A stretch of 58,555 bases of DNA from a virus, in the IMG/VR virus record IMGVR_UViG_3300042691_014317, positions 1-58,555 of that record. One strand, 5' to 3'. Under the pieces are notes generated by a model. The model worked only from the letters and a program-made list of their open reading frames with translations, was not told where the DNA came from and ran no database searches. Both the position numbers and the translations under genes were made by a program. This document shows positions 8,014 to 15,082 of the stretch, piece by piece. How positions within the stretch are numbered: position 1 is the stretch's first letter; each line of letters opens with the position of its first letter.

Positions 8014-8647
8014 CAATTACAAAGACGCAACGTCAGCTTTCGAAATGGCTTATCACTACGTTAGCGGATACGGTCAGTATTTTGCAGGAACAAAAGCAAT
8101 GTTCAACGCATCGTTTACTATACTGAATCCCCTAGAAAACGTAATAAAAACCCCAGCTAGAAAGTTCAATCCAGAATACGCTGAATACGAGTGGCAGTGG
8201 TATCTCTCTGGTAATCGTGATGCATCTGAGATCTCAGAAAGAGCTAAGATTTGGAAACAAATGTTTGTTGGAGATACTACAGAAGTAAATTCTAACTACG
8301 GTTACTTTTGGAACTATAACAACCAACTAGATCGTGCTATAGAAGAGCTCAAAAAAAATCCTCAATCTCGCAGAGCTATCGTTGTTCACTACGACATAAA
8401 CGAATTGGATAGATACAAGTACGATACGCCTTGCAATAACGTGCTTAACTTTTATGTACAAGACGAATTCCTAGAGCTTTCAGTATTCGCAAGATCAATT
8501 GACGTGTGGTTCGGTTTCTGTAACGATCAGTACTGCTTTTCTAAATTGATGGAATTAGTCGCAAATCGTTTAAATTTGAAGGTAGGTAAAATGCATTGGT
8601 CAATCACAAATCTTCACATATATGAGCGACATTTTAACAAGTTTTAA
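8000..8647 (+). CDS. Thymidylate-synthase-fold enzyme, probable dCMP hydroxymethylase
   Basis: 215-aa protein of the TS/nucleotide-hydroxymethylase fold. The nucleophile is Cys145 (TPCNN) and the phosphate-binding Arg is Arg165 (ARSIDVW). The base-reading position is Asp176 (FCNDQYC) where true thymidylate synthases have Asn. The Cys-to-Asp spacing of 31 residues equals that of E. coli TS (C146, N177) and T4 gp42 (C148, D179). Asp at this site is the known switch to dCMP, so the product is predicted to be 5-hydroxymethyl-dCMP. The C-terminus stops soon after the IYERHF segment and is shorter than ThyA. A normal ThyA is encoded separately at 50017. Confidence 0.8.
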   Translation: MVVNNNYKDATSAFEMAYHYVSGYGQYFAGTKAMFNASFTILNPLENVIKTPARKFNPEYAEYEWQWYLSGNRDASEISERAKIWKQMFVGDTTEVNSNYGYFWNYNNQLDRAIEELKKNPQSRRAIVVHYDINELDRYKYDTPCNNVLNFYVQDEFLELSVFARSIDVWFGFCNDQYCFSKLMELVANRLNLKVGKMHWSITNLHIYERHFNKF

Positions 8648-9125
8648 GGAGTCTTTAGTATTGTTAGACAGAGAAGTATTGGAAGAAAAAATTTCCCATC
8701 TATCTGAGAAAAAGTACAACAAGTATCAGTGGTGGAGAAGATACCAAGATATTCAAGAGCTGGACGATAAAGCTCCTATGATAAGCAAAATAAACAACGG
8801 TGATTACGATTACCCAAGTTACTTTTATCAAGCGCAACACGAAGTGTATAGAATGTGCGACGAGGTAAAAGATATGAAACCAGGAGAAGATAGAGTAGAT
8901 CGCATCAATCTTTACATGGAGCGCTACAGGAGACTCATGGAGGACTCAGAGAAGGAAGAGAATAAAAGATTCAATGCGCTAAAGAAGAGGTTATCCAAAG
9001 AGCTCAAAATAAGCAAGGAAGATCTTGAGTCTGTTATGGAAAACTTCGAAGGTACGATAGAAGAGCTATATTTATACCTAAAAAACAAGAAAGATGAACA
9101 AGAAAGTGATCTACGTTTCGGCTGA
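8622..9125 (+). CDS. Hypothetical coiled-coil protein, 167 aa
   Basis: Highly charged helical protein with long heptad-like stretches in the middle and C-terminal part (LMEDSEKEENKRFNALKKRL). No family recognised. It overlaps the gene before by 26 nt and thioredoxin after by 32 nt, so it is part of the same operon. Soluble, with no signal peptide. Confidence 0.65.
   Translation: MSDILTSFKESLVLLDREVLEEKISHLSEKKYNKYQWWRRYQDIQELDDKAPMISKINNGDYDYPSYFYQAQHEVYRMCDEVKDMKPGEDRVDRINLYMERYRRLMEDSEKEENKRFNALKKRLSKELKISKEDLESVMENFEGTIEELYLYLKNKKDEQESDLRFG
9069..9076 (+). promoter_or_regulatory. TATTTATA motif before thioredoxin gene
   Basis: TATTTATA inside the 3' end of the upstream gene, 17 nt before the thioredoxin ATG. 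Being within coding sequence it could be chance, but its spacing matches the other copies. Confidence 0.3.
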
Positions 9126-9348
9126 TTGGTGCGGTCCCTGTAGAGCTTACAAGCCTATTCTACAAAAGGTAACTTCAGAGCTCGGAATTCCAGTGCAGTA
9201 CGTTAATGTTGACTACGATGTAGCAGTTGTAGAAAAGTACGGAATACAATCGGTACCAACAACAATATGCGTTTCAGACAACACCATGCTTTTTAAGTAC
9301 AGTGGAGTGATGACAGAGTCCCAGCTAAAATCGAATTTGACGAGTTAA
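9094..9348 (+). CDS. Thioredoxin-like protein (glutaredoxin-sized)
   Basis: 84-aa cytoplasmic redox protein with the canonical WCGPC active site (Cys13, Cys16), the YVNVDYD strand, and the cis-Pro loop SVPTT (about residues 53-57). It is shorter than E. coli Trx (about 108). Phage thioredoxins usually reduce ribonucleotide reductase; no RNR is in the window, so the partner is inferred. Confidence 0.92.
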   Translation: MNKKVIYVSADWCGPCRAYKPILQKVTSELGIPVQYVNVDYDVAVVEKYGIQSVPTTICVSDNTMLFKYSGVMTESQLKSNLTS

Positions 9349-9350
9349 GA

Positions 9351-9358
9351 TATTTATC
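9351..9358 (+). promoter_or_regulatory. TATTTATC motif before secreted nuclease gene
   Basis: TATTTATC, 12 nt before the ATG at 9371, in the short gap after thioredoxin. Member of the recurring motif family. Confidence 0.4.
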
Positions 9359-9370
9359 AGTAAAGATTTC

Positions 9371-10009
9371 ATGAGGTTAATTATCTCTTCTTTACTTTGC
9401 CTATCTTTTCTGTTTTCTTATTCTCAAGATACGATTAGAATCAAACACACGGAATACACTACGGTGTTTTCCAAATCCCTTAAGTACCCTATACTCGTTC
9501 AGTGGTGGACAACGAAAGCGAAAGTAACTTGCGTCACTCCATTGAAAAGAGTCGACAGCTTCTCTCCCGATCCAAAACTATACGAAGAATCAAGTCTATC
9601 AGTGGACTATAGGGGATCTGGATTGGACAGAGGTCACGTTACTCCTGCTGCTGATAATCTTTGCGGAGGAAAGAAAGTGATGGAAGAGTGTTTCTATTTT
9701 ACGAACATGATCCCTCAGTATCACGCGCTAAACGCAGGAGACTGGAAAACTTTAGAAACTTTGACCAGGCAGATAGCGTCTCAAAAGGATTCGGTGATGG
9801 TGTGGGCAGGAGCTTTTGGAGTTCAATCGAAGATAGGTAGAGTTTCTGTACCTACAAAGTGTTGGAAAGTGATATACGTTAAAAAAGATAATGAGTATCA
9901 GTGCTACGTTTTTGAAAACAATAAAAACAAACAGCTCGGTTTACCGAGTCACAAAATATCTTTAGAGGAAATGGAAAAATTGACGGGTTTTAAATTTTCT
10001 ATCAACTAA
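9371..10009 (+). CDS. Secreted DNA/RNA non-specific endonuclease (NUC1/ENDO3 family)
   Basis: Metal-dependent nuclease of the Serratia nuclease type, 212 aa. A Sec signal peptide (about residues 1-18, ending SYSQ) precedes the catalytic motif DRGHVTPAADN (Asp86, general base His89). The metal-site segment FTNMIPQYHALNAGDW follows, with Asn residues where this family binds Mg2+. It is predicted to act in the periplasm or outside the cell. Possible roles are salvage of external DNA or destruction of DNA from a second infecting phage; neither is proven. It has its own promoter-like motif. Confidence 0.9.
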   Translation: MRLIISSLLCLSFLFSYSQDTIRIKHTEYTTVFSKSLKYPILVQWWTTKAKVTCVTPLKRVDSFSPDPKLYEESSLSVDYRGSGLDRGHVTPAADNLCGGKKVMEECFYFTNMIPQYHALNAGDWKTLETLTRQIASQKDSVMVWAGAFGVQSKIGRVSVPTKCWKVIYVKKDNEYQCYVFENNKNKQLGLPSHKISLEEMEKLTGFKFSIN

Positions 10010-10057
10010 AATTGTAAATTTATTGTTCACTATATCGTAGTTTTAAAAAATAAAAAA

Positions 10058-10294
10058 ATGCCAAAGTCAAAGGTTTTAGTCAAGAAACCGGTTATCACGT
10101 ACAAAGTAACCCCGTCTTTCTATCGCTACAGAATAAAAAATACTTATACTAAATTCTATCCTCTACCTACTTTGGAATACACGTATAATCACGACGAGTC
10201 TTTTTACGATTACTGTGAATACTACAAGTGGAGATTTTCCATAAAGTTCTTATTTTACGGACTTAGTTTAACCGTCACAAAAGACAAGCACTAA
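10058..10294 (+). CDS. Hypothetical basic, Tyr-rich protein, 78 aa
   Basis: Small protein rich in Lys and aromatic residues (YKVTPSFYRYRIKNTYTKFY) and ending near a short hydrophobic stretch (IKFLFYGLSLTV). No family recognised. Preceded by an A-rich leader, as is typical here. It lies between the secreted nuclease and a lipoprotein, so an envelope-related role is possible. Confidence 0.5.
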   Translation: MPKSKVLVKKPVITYKVTPSFYRYRIKNTYTKFYPLPTLEYTYNHDESFYDYCEYYKWRFSIKFLFYGLSLTVTKDKH

Positions 10295-10300
10295 TTTCAA

Positions 10301-10308
10301 TATTTATA
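10301..10308 (+). promoter_or_regulatory. TATTTATA motif before lipoprotein gene
   Basis: TATTTATA in the 25-nt gap before the ATG at 10320, with 11 nt between motif and start codon. Confidence 0.45.
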
Positions 10309-10319
10309 ATAAAACACGT

Positions 10320-10838
10320 ATGAAAAAGTTTTTAAGTATCATTGCAATCGTATTTTTTATGGTCTCTTGTTCTACAAAACCTAACGACGTAATTCATGAC
10401 ACAAAGAGTGAATCATCAGGTTGGGTAGTAGACAAATCAGTTAGCGAAAATCCAATACAAAAATACGAAGAGTATTATAAAATCTCTCCAACTTGGGGAC
10501 AATCTATCCACTACGCAAAAAAAGCACCAGATTTTCCAATTACATTGATCTTAGGAATTATTTGTTTAGCTGGAGCAGGAATTCTTTTTTATCTAAAAAC
10601 AGTTGATTCTTCTTTGATATCAGAGAAAGCTGATAAGATAGTGATATATATCGTATTTGTTCTATTCATAGGAGGAGTTTATTCAATCTATTCAAAACCA
10701 GGAGACATTAGGTGGAACAATGATAAGTGGGTTAAAAAAGAAGTTTACGACAAAGCAATTAAAGAAGCTGGATCTACTCAACCTATTTGGGATAGCTTAG
10801 AAAATAATTGCCTAATTGTAAGTGGACCATGCAAGTAA
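10320..10838 (+). CDS. Predicted lipoprotein with two transmembrane segments, 172 aa
   Basis: N-terminal lipoprotein signal ending FMVSC with Cys17 as the lipid anchor. A roughly 55-aa exposed segment and two hydrophobic spans (around FPITLILGIICLAGAGILFY and KIVIYIVFVLFIGGVYSIY) follow. A lipidated N-terminus plus inner-membrane spans implies retention in the cytoplasmic membrane. No family recognised. Its stop overlaps the start of the next membrane gene (ATGCAAGTAA), so the two are coupled. Such pairs in phages often affect the envelope, for example by blocking superinfection; that is inference. Confidence 0.6.
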   Translation: MKKFLSIIAIVFFMVSCSTKPNDVIHDTKSESSGWVVDKSVSENPIQKYEEYYKISPTWGQSIHYAKKAPDFPITLILGIICLAGAGILFYLKTVDSSLISEKADKIVIYIVFVLFIGGVYSIYSKPGDIRWNNDKWVKKEVYDKAIKEAGSTQPIWDSLENNCLIVSGPCK

Positions 10839-11200
10839 TATACAGCGTATTCTTATTTTGGCTATTCGTCGCGATAAACATAGGTTTAGCGAAAATAGAC
10901 GCTTATAAAATTAAGAGACACTTAAGAATAAGGCACGCAGTTAACGCTGTAGTGTATTTAGCGATAATGGGAATCTTTTACAAGTTCTTTACCGTTTACA
11001 AAGTATTCGGTATTTTGCTTGTGAGGATTCCCGTTTTCAATACCGCACTTAACGTTTTCAGAGGACTTCCAGCAGATCACATAAGTCATACTACTACTAG
11101 TATCATAGATCAATGCACCAATTCTATAGTGCAAAAAATTGGATACTATACTTACCACGTAATTTTATTCGTATTGTCATTTATTCTTGTATTAAATTAG
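10829..11200 (+). CDS. Multi-span membrane protein, 123 aa
   Basis: Three hydrophobic segments: near the N-terminus (VIYSVFLFWLFVAINIGLA), around AVNAVVYLAIMGIFYKFF, and at the C-terminus (YHVILFVLSFILVLN). The ATG at 10829 overlaps the upstream stop and is preferred over a TTG at 10808. No family recognised. Probably acts with the preceding lipoprotein. Confidence 0.55.
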   Translation: MQVIYSVFLFWLFVAINIGLAKIDAYKIKRHLRIRHAVNAVVYLAIMGIFYKFFTVYKVFGILLVRIPVFNTALNVFRGLPADHISHTTTSIIDQCTNSIVQKIGYYTYHVILFVLSFILVLN

Positions 11201-11214
11201 CATAAACGACAATT

Positions 11215-11781
11215 ATGGAAATAAAGTTCGCAGACAGTTTTTTTGATAGTCTTAAAGTGATCAGACGTCACAATACTTGGTGGTACAAGACTTACGAATT
11301 TTTTACGTATCGCCTACCACAATTCTTTAAGAACATTTACAAGTTTCGTAAAGAGCTGTACAATCATCGTTGGTGGGATTACTCTTTTACATTACAGATG
11401 CTAAAGAGATCTTTGGAAATTCAGGTCAAAGGGATGGAAGAAAAGGGTTATGAAATTAAAGAGACACTGGATAAGAAGATAGTCAAAATGAAAAGGACTA
11501 TTGAAATATTAGACAATCGAATAGAATCCAAGTACATAAATATGGCAGAAGAAGAACTCGGTAAAATTACTGATTGGAACTTTTCTGAGGAACACTACAC
11601 AGATGAACAGAGAGCACACGATAAAAAAGTATTTCAGCTAGCTCAAAAACTAGAAAAACAAGAGTGGAAAGAATTGTGGAGAATATTAGAAGGACAAAAT
11701 TACGAGTCTTACGATAAAGAAAAACACGGAGACTTTAATGAGTGGTACGATGGTAGTGGAATCCTCGGATGGTGGGACTAA
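11215..11781 (+). CDS. Hypothetical protein with central coiled coil, 188 aa
   Basis: Trp/Tyr-rich N-terminus (HNTWWYKTYEFFTYRLPQFF), then a helical coiled coil (about residues 60-105), then an acidic, Trp-rich C-terminus ending SGILGWWD. No family recognised; no signal or membrane span. Phage proteins with this TWWYK...NIYKFRKELYNHRWWDY arrangement occur widely as unknowns. Confidence 0.6.
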   Translation: MEIKFADSFFDSLKVIRRHNTWWYKTYEFFTYRLPQFFKNIYKFRKELYNHRWWDYSFTLQMLKRSLEIQVKGMEEKGYEIKETLDKKIVKMKRTIEILDNRIESKYINMAEEELGKITDWNFSEEHYTDEQRAHDKKVFQLAQKLEKQEWKELWRILEGQNYESYDKEKHGDFNEWYDGSGILGWWD

Positions 11782-11800
11782 AAAAATAAATTAACACACT

Positions 11801-11947
11801 ATGATAGGATTAATTATATTTGTTATAGCACTTTCTGCTTCTATCGCTTGGCTTTGGGCTGGAGGAATAGAGTACATGCGGAAAAATCACCCAGACTACA
11901 AAGGCGAAGACTTCTTTAACGAAGAAGACAAAAATCACGTTTTATGA
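11801..11947 (+). CDS. Single-span membrane microprotein, 48 aa
   Basis: Begins MIGLIIFVIALSASIAWLWA, one hydrophobic helix, followed by a charged acidic tail ending DKNHVL. It is preceded by an AAAATAAATTAACACACT leader typical of this genome and fills an otherwise empty gap. No family recognised. Confidence 0.5.
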   Translation: MIGLIIFVIALSASIAWLWAGGIEYMRKNHPDYKGEDFFNEEDKNHVL

Positions 11948-11982
11948 ACGTATTTCATTTGGAGTAAGATAAAAACTAGAAT

Positions 11983-12204
11983 ATGCAACAAAAACCAGTT
12001 AACGTTAAACTAGAAGACACTACGCCCGTAGCGTGCGAACATTGCGGATCAGAAACATTTAAAGAGGCACTGTTCCTCAGAAAGGTTAGTAGGTTCATTA
12101 CAGGACAACCACAAGATACGCTTAGTCCAGTTCCCACTTTTGTATGTTCTGAGTGCGGAAAGGTACCTGAAGAATTTAGTTTAAAGGTTATCGCAAAACA
12201 ATAA
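11983..12204 (+). CDS. Zinc-ribbon protein, 73 aa
   Basis: Two CxxC knuckles, CEHC (Cys18, Cys21) and CSEC (Cys55, Cys58), separated by a 33-residue strand-rich insert, forming a probable single-zinc ribbon. No signal or membrane span. Small zinc ribbons in phages can bind nucleic acid or RNA polymerase; the role here is unknown. Confidence 0.65.
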   Translation: MQQKPVNVKLEDTTPVACEHCGSETFKEALFLRKVSRFITGQPQDTLSPVPTFVCSECGKVPEEFSLKVIAKQ

Positions 12205-12209
12205 AGATT

Positions 12210-12479
12210 ATGTACAGTAAAGAAGGTCGCGTAATTATTTACGACGAATCAAACAGTCGTACGGTTTCTAAAACGGATTCTATAGTCGATTCTGTTATAG
12301 ATAAGTTGATAAGTAGAGCAAATGCAGGAAAAAAGAAATACAACACAGATTTGGACAGAAATGATCTCAGTCTAAGCGAGTGGTTGACGCACCTTCAAGA
12401 GGAGCTTTTAGACGCAGCAAATTATATTGAAAAACTTAAAAAGGTTGTAGATGGCGAAAAGAGATCAACTAGCTATTAA
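12210..12479 (+). CDS. MazG-like / DUF550-type helical protein, 89 aa
   Basis: The C-terminal half, LSLSEWLTHLQEELLDAANYIEKLKK, carries the EExxD pattern common in small phage proteins of the all-alpha NTP pyrophosphatase group. The central KKYNTDLDRNDL also fits that group. It overlaps the RecB-like nuclease gene by 29 nt. Possible second dNTP-related activity besides the gene at 7249; assignment is tentative. Confidence 0.5.
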   Translation: MYSKEGRVIIYDESNSRTVSKTDSIVDSVIDKLISRANAGKKKYNTDLDRNDLSLSEWLTHLQEELLDAANYIEKLKKVVDGEKRSTSY

Positions 12480-13359
12480 TTACGCTTACCAAAAGTCTGT
12501 CTCTTTCAGTCAATACTCGATGTACAATAGTTGTCAATACTCTTGGTATTTGGCATACGTAAAGAAGCAAAAAGTATTCAAGCCTGGAATCCATCTTTTG
12601 TATGGAACTAGCTTACACGAAGCTTTACAGGAATACCTTCGTAAGATGTACGATGAGTCCATAAAGTCAGCAGATGAAATGGATCTCTGTGGTTATTTCC
12701 AAGAGAGAATGCTAGAAAATTACAAGAGCGACTTAGAGGAGAACAACAAGGAACATTACTGCACAAAAGAAGAGTTTACAGAGTTCATAGAAGACGGCAT
12801 AGCTTCTTTACAATGGTTCAAGAGCAAGAGGTCTAAGTACTTTTCTAAAAAAGATACCCAATTGGTAGGAATAGAAATTCCTATTCTACAATCCATCACA
12901 GAGTATTCTCCTAACGTATTACTGCAGGGATACATAGATTTTATTTTATACAATAAAACTACTGATTCCTATACTATATATGATATAAAAACAAGCACCA
13001 GAGGTTGGACCGATAAAGAGAAGAAGGACGAAAGCAAAGTCAATCAGATTCTGTTCTACAAAAAGTTCTACTCGAAAGCATTGGAAGTACCTGAAGACAA
13101 GATTGATGTAATGTTCTTTATAGTGAAAAGGAAGATCTACGAAAACGCAGAGTTCCCTATACCCAGAATCCAAGAGTTCGTTCCTGCTAACGGTAAGACT
13201 AAAGTAAAGAAGGCTTTCGAAAGTCTAGAAAACTTTGTTAAAGAGTGCTTTACTCCAGAAGCAAAGTATAACACAGAAAGAACGTATCAGAAAAACTTGA
13301 GTGCTTGTAAGTATTGTCCTTATAAGGACAGGGAGGATCTGTGCGACAAAAAAAATTAA
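12451..13359 (+). CDS. PD-(D/E)XK nuclease, RecB/Cas4-like with Fe-S cysteines
   Basis: 302-aa nuclease of the RecB/Cas4 type. Active-site blocks are YGTSLHEAL (His56), QGYIDF (Asp163), YDIKT (Asp178, Lys180) and QILFYKK (Gln199, Tyr203). Cys28 near the N-terminus and Cys286, Cys289 and Cys298 at the C-terminus match the split 4Fe-4S ligand pattern of Cas4 and AddB. Such enzymes trim DNA ends during recombination or break repair. No CRISPR genes are nearby, so a replication or recombination role for the phage is more likely. Confidence 0.88.
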   Translation: MAKRDQLAINYAYQKSVSFSQYSMYNSCQYSWYLAYVKKQKVFKPGIHLLYGTSLHEALQEYLRKMYDESIKSADEMDLCGYFQERMLENYKSDLEENNKEHYCTKEEFTEFIEDGIASLQWFKSKRSKYFSKKDTQLVGIEIPILQSITEYSPNVLLQGYIDFILYNKTTDSYTIYDIKTSTRGWTDKEKKDESKVNQILFYKKFYSKALEVPEDKIDVMFFIVKRKIYENAEFPIPRIQEFVPANGKTKVKKAFESLENFVKECFTPEAKYNTERTYQKNLSACKYCPYKDREDLCDKKN

Positions 13360-13378
13360 TGTATATGTAAATTTAGTG

Positions 13379-13396
13379 TATTTATAGATATTTATA
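13379..13396 (+). promoter_or_regulatory. Tandem TATTTATA motifs at head of the glycosylation island
   Basis: Two copies, TATTTATA at 13379-13386 and again at 13389-13396, the only directly doubled copy noticed. The second ends 13 nt before the ATG at 13410. By eye no further intergenic copy occurs until 32035, so this may drive the whole island. Confidence 0.5.
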
Positions 13397-13409
13397 ATAA
13401 ATACGTTAG

Positions 13410-13628
13410 ATGAAACACACAGTAAAAAGAACGATCACTTCGGTTAAGATACCGGAGAATTTATACGAAGACTTTAAGATAATGTCAGTAAGATCGAAAA
13501 TTAACTTGCAAGAAATAGTAGAAAGGACAATATTCATGTACATTACGGATAGCAACTTCAGACAGAAAATTCATGAAAGGTACAGCACTTACTACACAGG
13601 ATCAGAGTTAATTAACGCAATAAAATAA
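13410..13628 (+). CDS. Ribbon-helix-helix-like protein, 72 aa
   Basis: N-terminal basic strand VKRTITSVKIPENLYEDFK followed by two helices with the spacing of Arc/CopG-type DNA-binding proteins. It is the first gene after the tandem motif and could regulate the downstream island. A short C-terminal extension rich in Tyr follows. No operator was identified. Confidence 0.5.
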   Translation: MKHTVKRTITSVKIPENLYEDFKIMSVRSKINLQEIVERTIFMYITDSNFRQKIHERYSTYYTGSELINAIK

Positions 13629-13638
13629 ACAAAACATA

Positions 13639-15081
13639 ATGAATAACGGTTACATCGAAAAAGACAAAAGAAAGAAAATTCTTCTCCTTTGTGACGATAT
13701 TCGTATGACATCTGGTATCTCGACAATGGCAAGAGAGATCGTCATAGGAACTTCGGGACACTACAATTGGGTCAACGTGGGAGGGGCAATGCAACACCCA
13801 GAAGCAGGAAAAAAATTAGACGTGTCTCAAGATACGTCCAATGTAGCAGGAATTCCTGACGCATCGGTGTTTTTGTATCCAACGAACGGTTACGGATCTC
13901 CTGAGCTAATTAGGCAACTAATAGAAATAGAGAAACCAGATGCTTTGATGATGTTCACAGATCCAAGGTATTGGGTGTGGTTGTTTCAAATGGAGAACGA
14001 GATTAGGAAAAAAATGCCTATTATCTATTTAAACATTTGGGATGATTTTCCCGCTCCTATCTACAACGAAGGATACTACGAGTCTTGCGACGCTCTGATG
14101 TCCATATCTAAACAGACCAAACTTATCAACGAATTGGTTCTCGGAGAAAAAGCAAAAGATAAAGTTTTGACTTACGTTCCCCACGGAATTAACGAAAAGC
14201 ACTTCTATCCTATCAGCGAATTCATGAAAGAAGATCAAGCTAAGCTAGAAGAAAAGAAGAAAAAGATCTTTGGAAAGGACATTCCAGAATTTGTGGTGTT
14301 CTATAACGCTAGGAACATCAGAAGAAAGTGTACATCGGATTTAATAGCGGCTTACGCTATGTTCTGTGATTCGATAGGAAAAGAAAAAGCTAAAAAGTGC
14401 GCGTTGTTGTTACACACTCAACCAGTAGATGAAAACGGTACGGATCTACCAGCTGTTATTAATCTGTTGTGCGATCCAGAATATCAAAAAGTTTATTTCT
14501 CAGAAGAAAGACTGGGAGTAGATGGAATGAATCTTCTCTATAACATAGGCGACGTAACGGCTTTGATATCTTCTAACGAAGGATTTGGATTGAGTCTAGC
14601 AGAATCTATGATGGCAGGTACCATGATCATAGCTAACGTAACCGGAGGAATGCAAGATCAGATGAAGTTTTTGGACGAAGAGGGTAAGTGGTTTACTCCA
14701 AGCAAAAAAGTTCCATCTAATCACTTTGGAAAATACAAAGAACACGGAGAATGGGCGGTGCCAGTTTTTCCAACCAACATAAGCATAGTGGGATCGATTC
14801 CGACTCCATATATCTACGATGATCGTTGTGATTTCAGAGATGTGGCAAAAGCTATAGAAGAAGTGTATCAACTAAGTCCTGAAGAAAGAACCAATAAAGG
14901 ACTGAAAGGTAGAGATTGGGTTACGTCTGACGAATCTATGATGAGCGCTAGGTTGATGTGTGAAAATGTAGCAAGCTCTATCGATGAAACTTTTAAAAAT
15001 TTCAAACCCAGAAAGTCTTTCGAATTGATTAAGACAGAGAAAATACAAAGAAAAGCAATTAAACACCCATTAGTATATTAA
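13639..15081 (+). CDS. GT-B glycosyltransferase (GT4-like), 480 aa
   Basis: Two-domain glycosyltransferase. The N-terminal Rossmann domain begins KILLLCDDIRMTSGISTMA. The C-terminal donor domain contains SSNEGFGLSLAESMMAG (about residues 314-330), the EX7E motif of retaining GT4 enzymes. No membrane span, so it acts in the cytoplasm. First large enzyme of the island and contiguous with the next GT-B gene (1-nt gap). Donor and acceptor are unknown; DNA, virion protein or a lipid-free glycan are all possible. Confidence 0.85.
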   Translation: MNNGYIEKDKRKKILLLCDDIRMTSGISTMAREIVIGTSGHYNWVNVGGAMQHPEAGKKLDVSQDTSNVAGIPDASVFLYPTNGYGSPELIRQLIEIEKPDALMMFTDPRYWVWLFQMENEIRKKMPIIYLNIWDDFPAPIYNEGYYESCDALMSISKQTKLINELVLGEKAKDKVLTYVPHGINEKHFYPISEFMKEDQAKLEEKKKKIFGKDIPEFVVFYNARNIRRKCTSDLIAAYAMFCDSIGKEKAKKCALLLHTQPVDENGTDLPAVINLLCDPEYQKVYFSEERLGVDGMNLLYNIGDVTALISSNEGFGLSLAESMMAGTMIIANVTGGMQDQMKFLDEEGKWFTPSKKVPSNHFGKYKEHGEWAVPVFPTNISIVGSIPTPYIYDDRCDFRDVAKAIEEVYQLSPEERTNKGLKGRDWVTSDESMMSARLMCENVASSIDETFKNFKPRKSFELIKTEKIQRKAIKHPLVY

Positions 15082-15082
15082 T

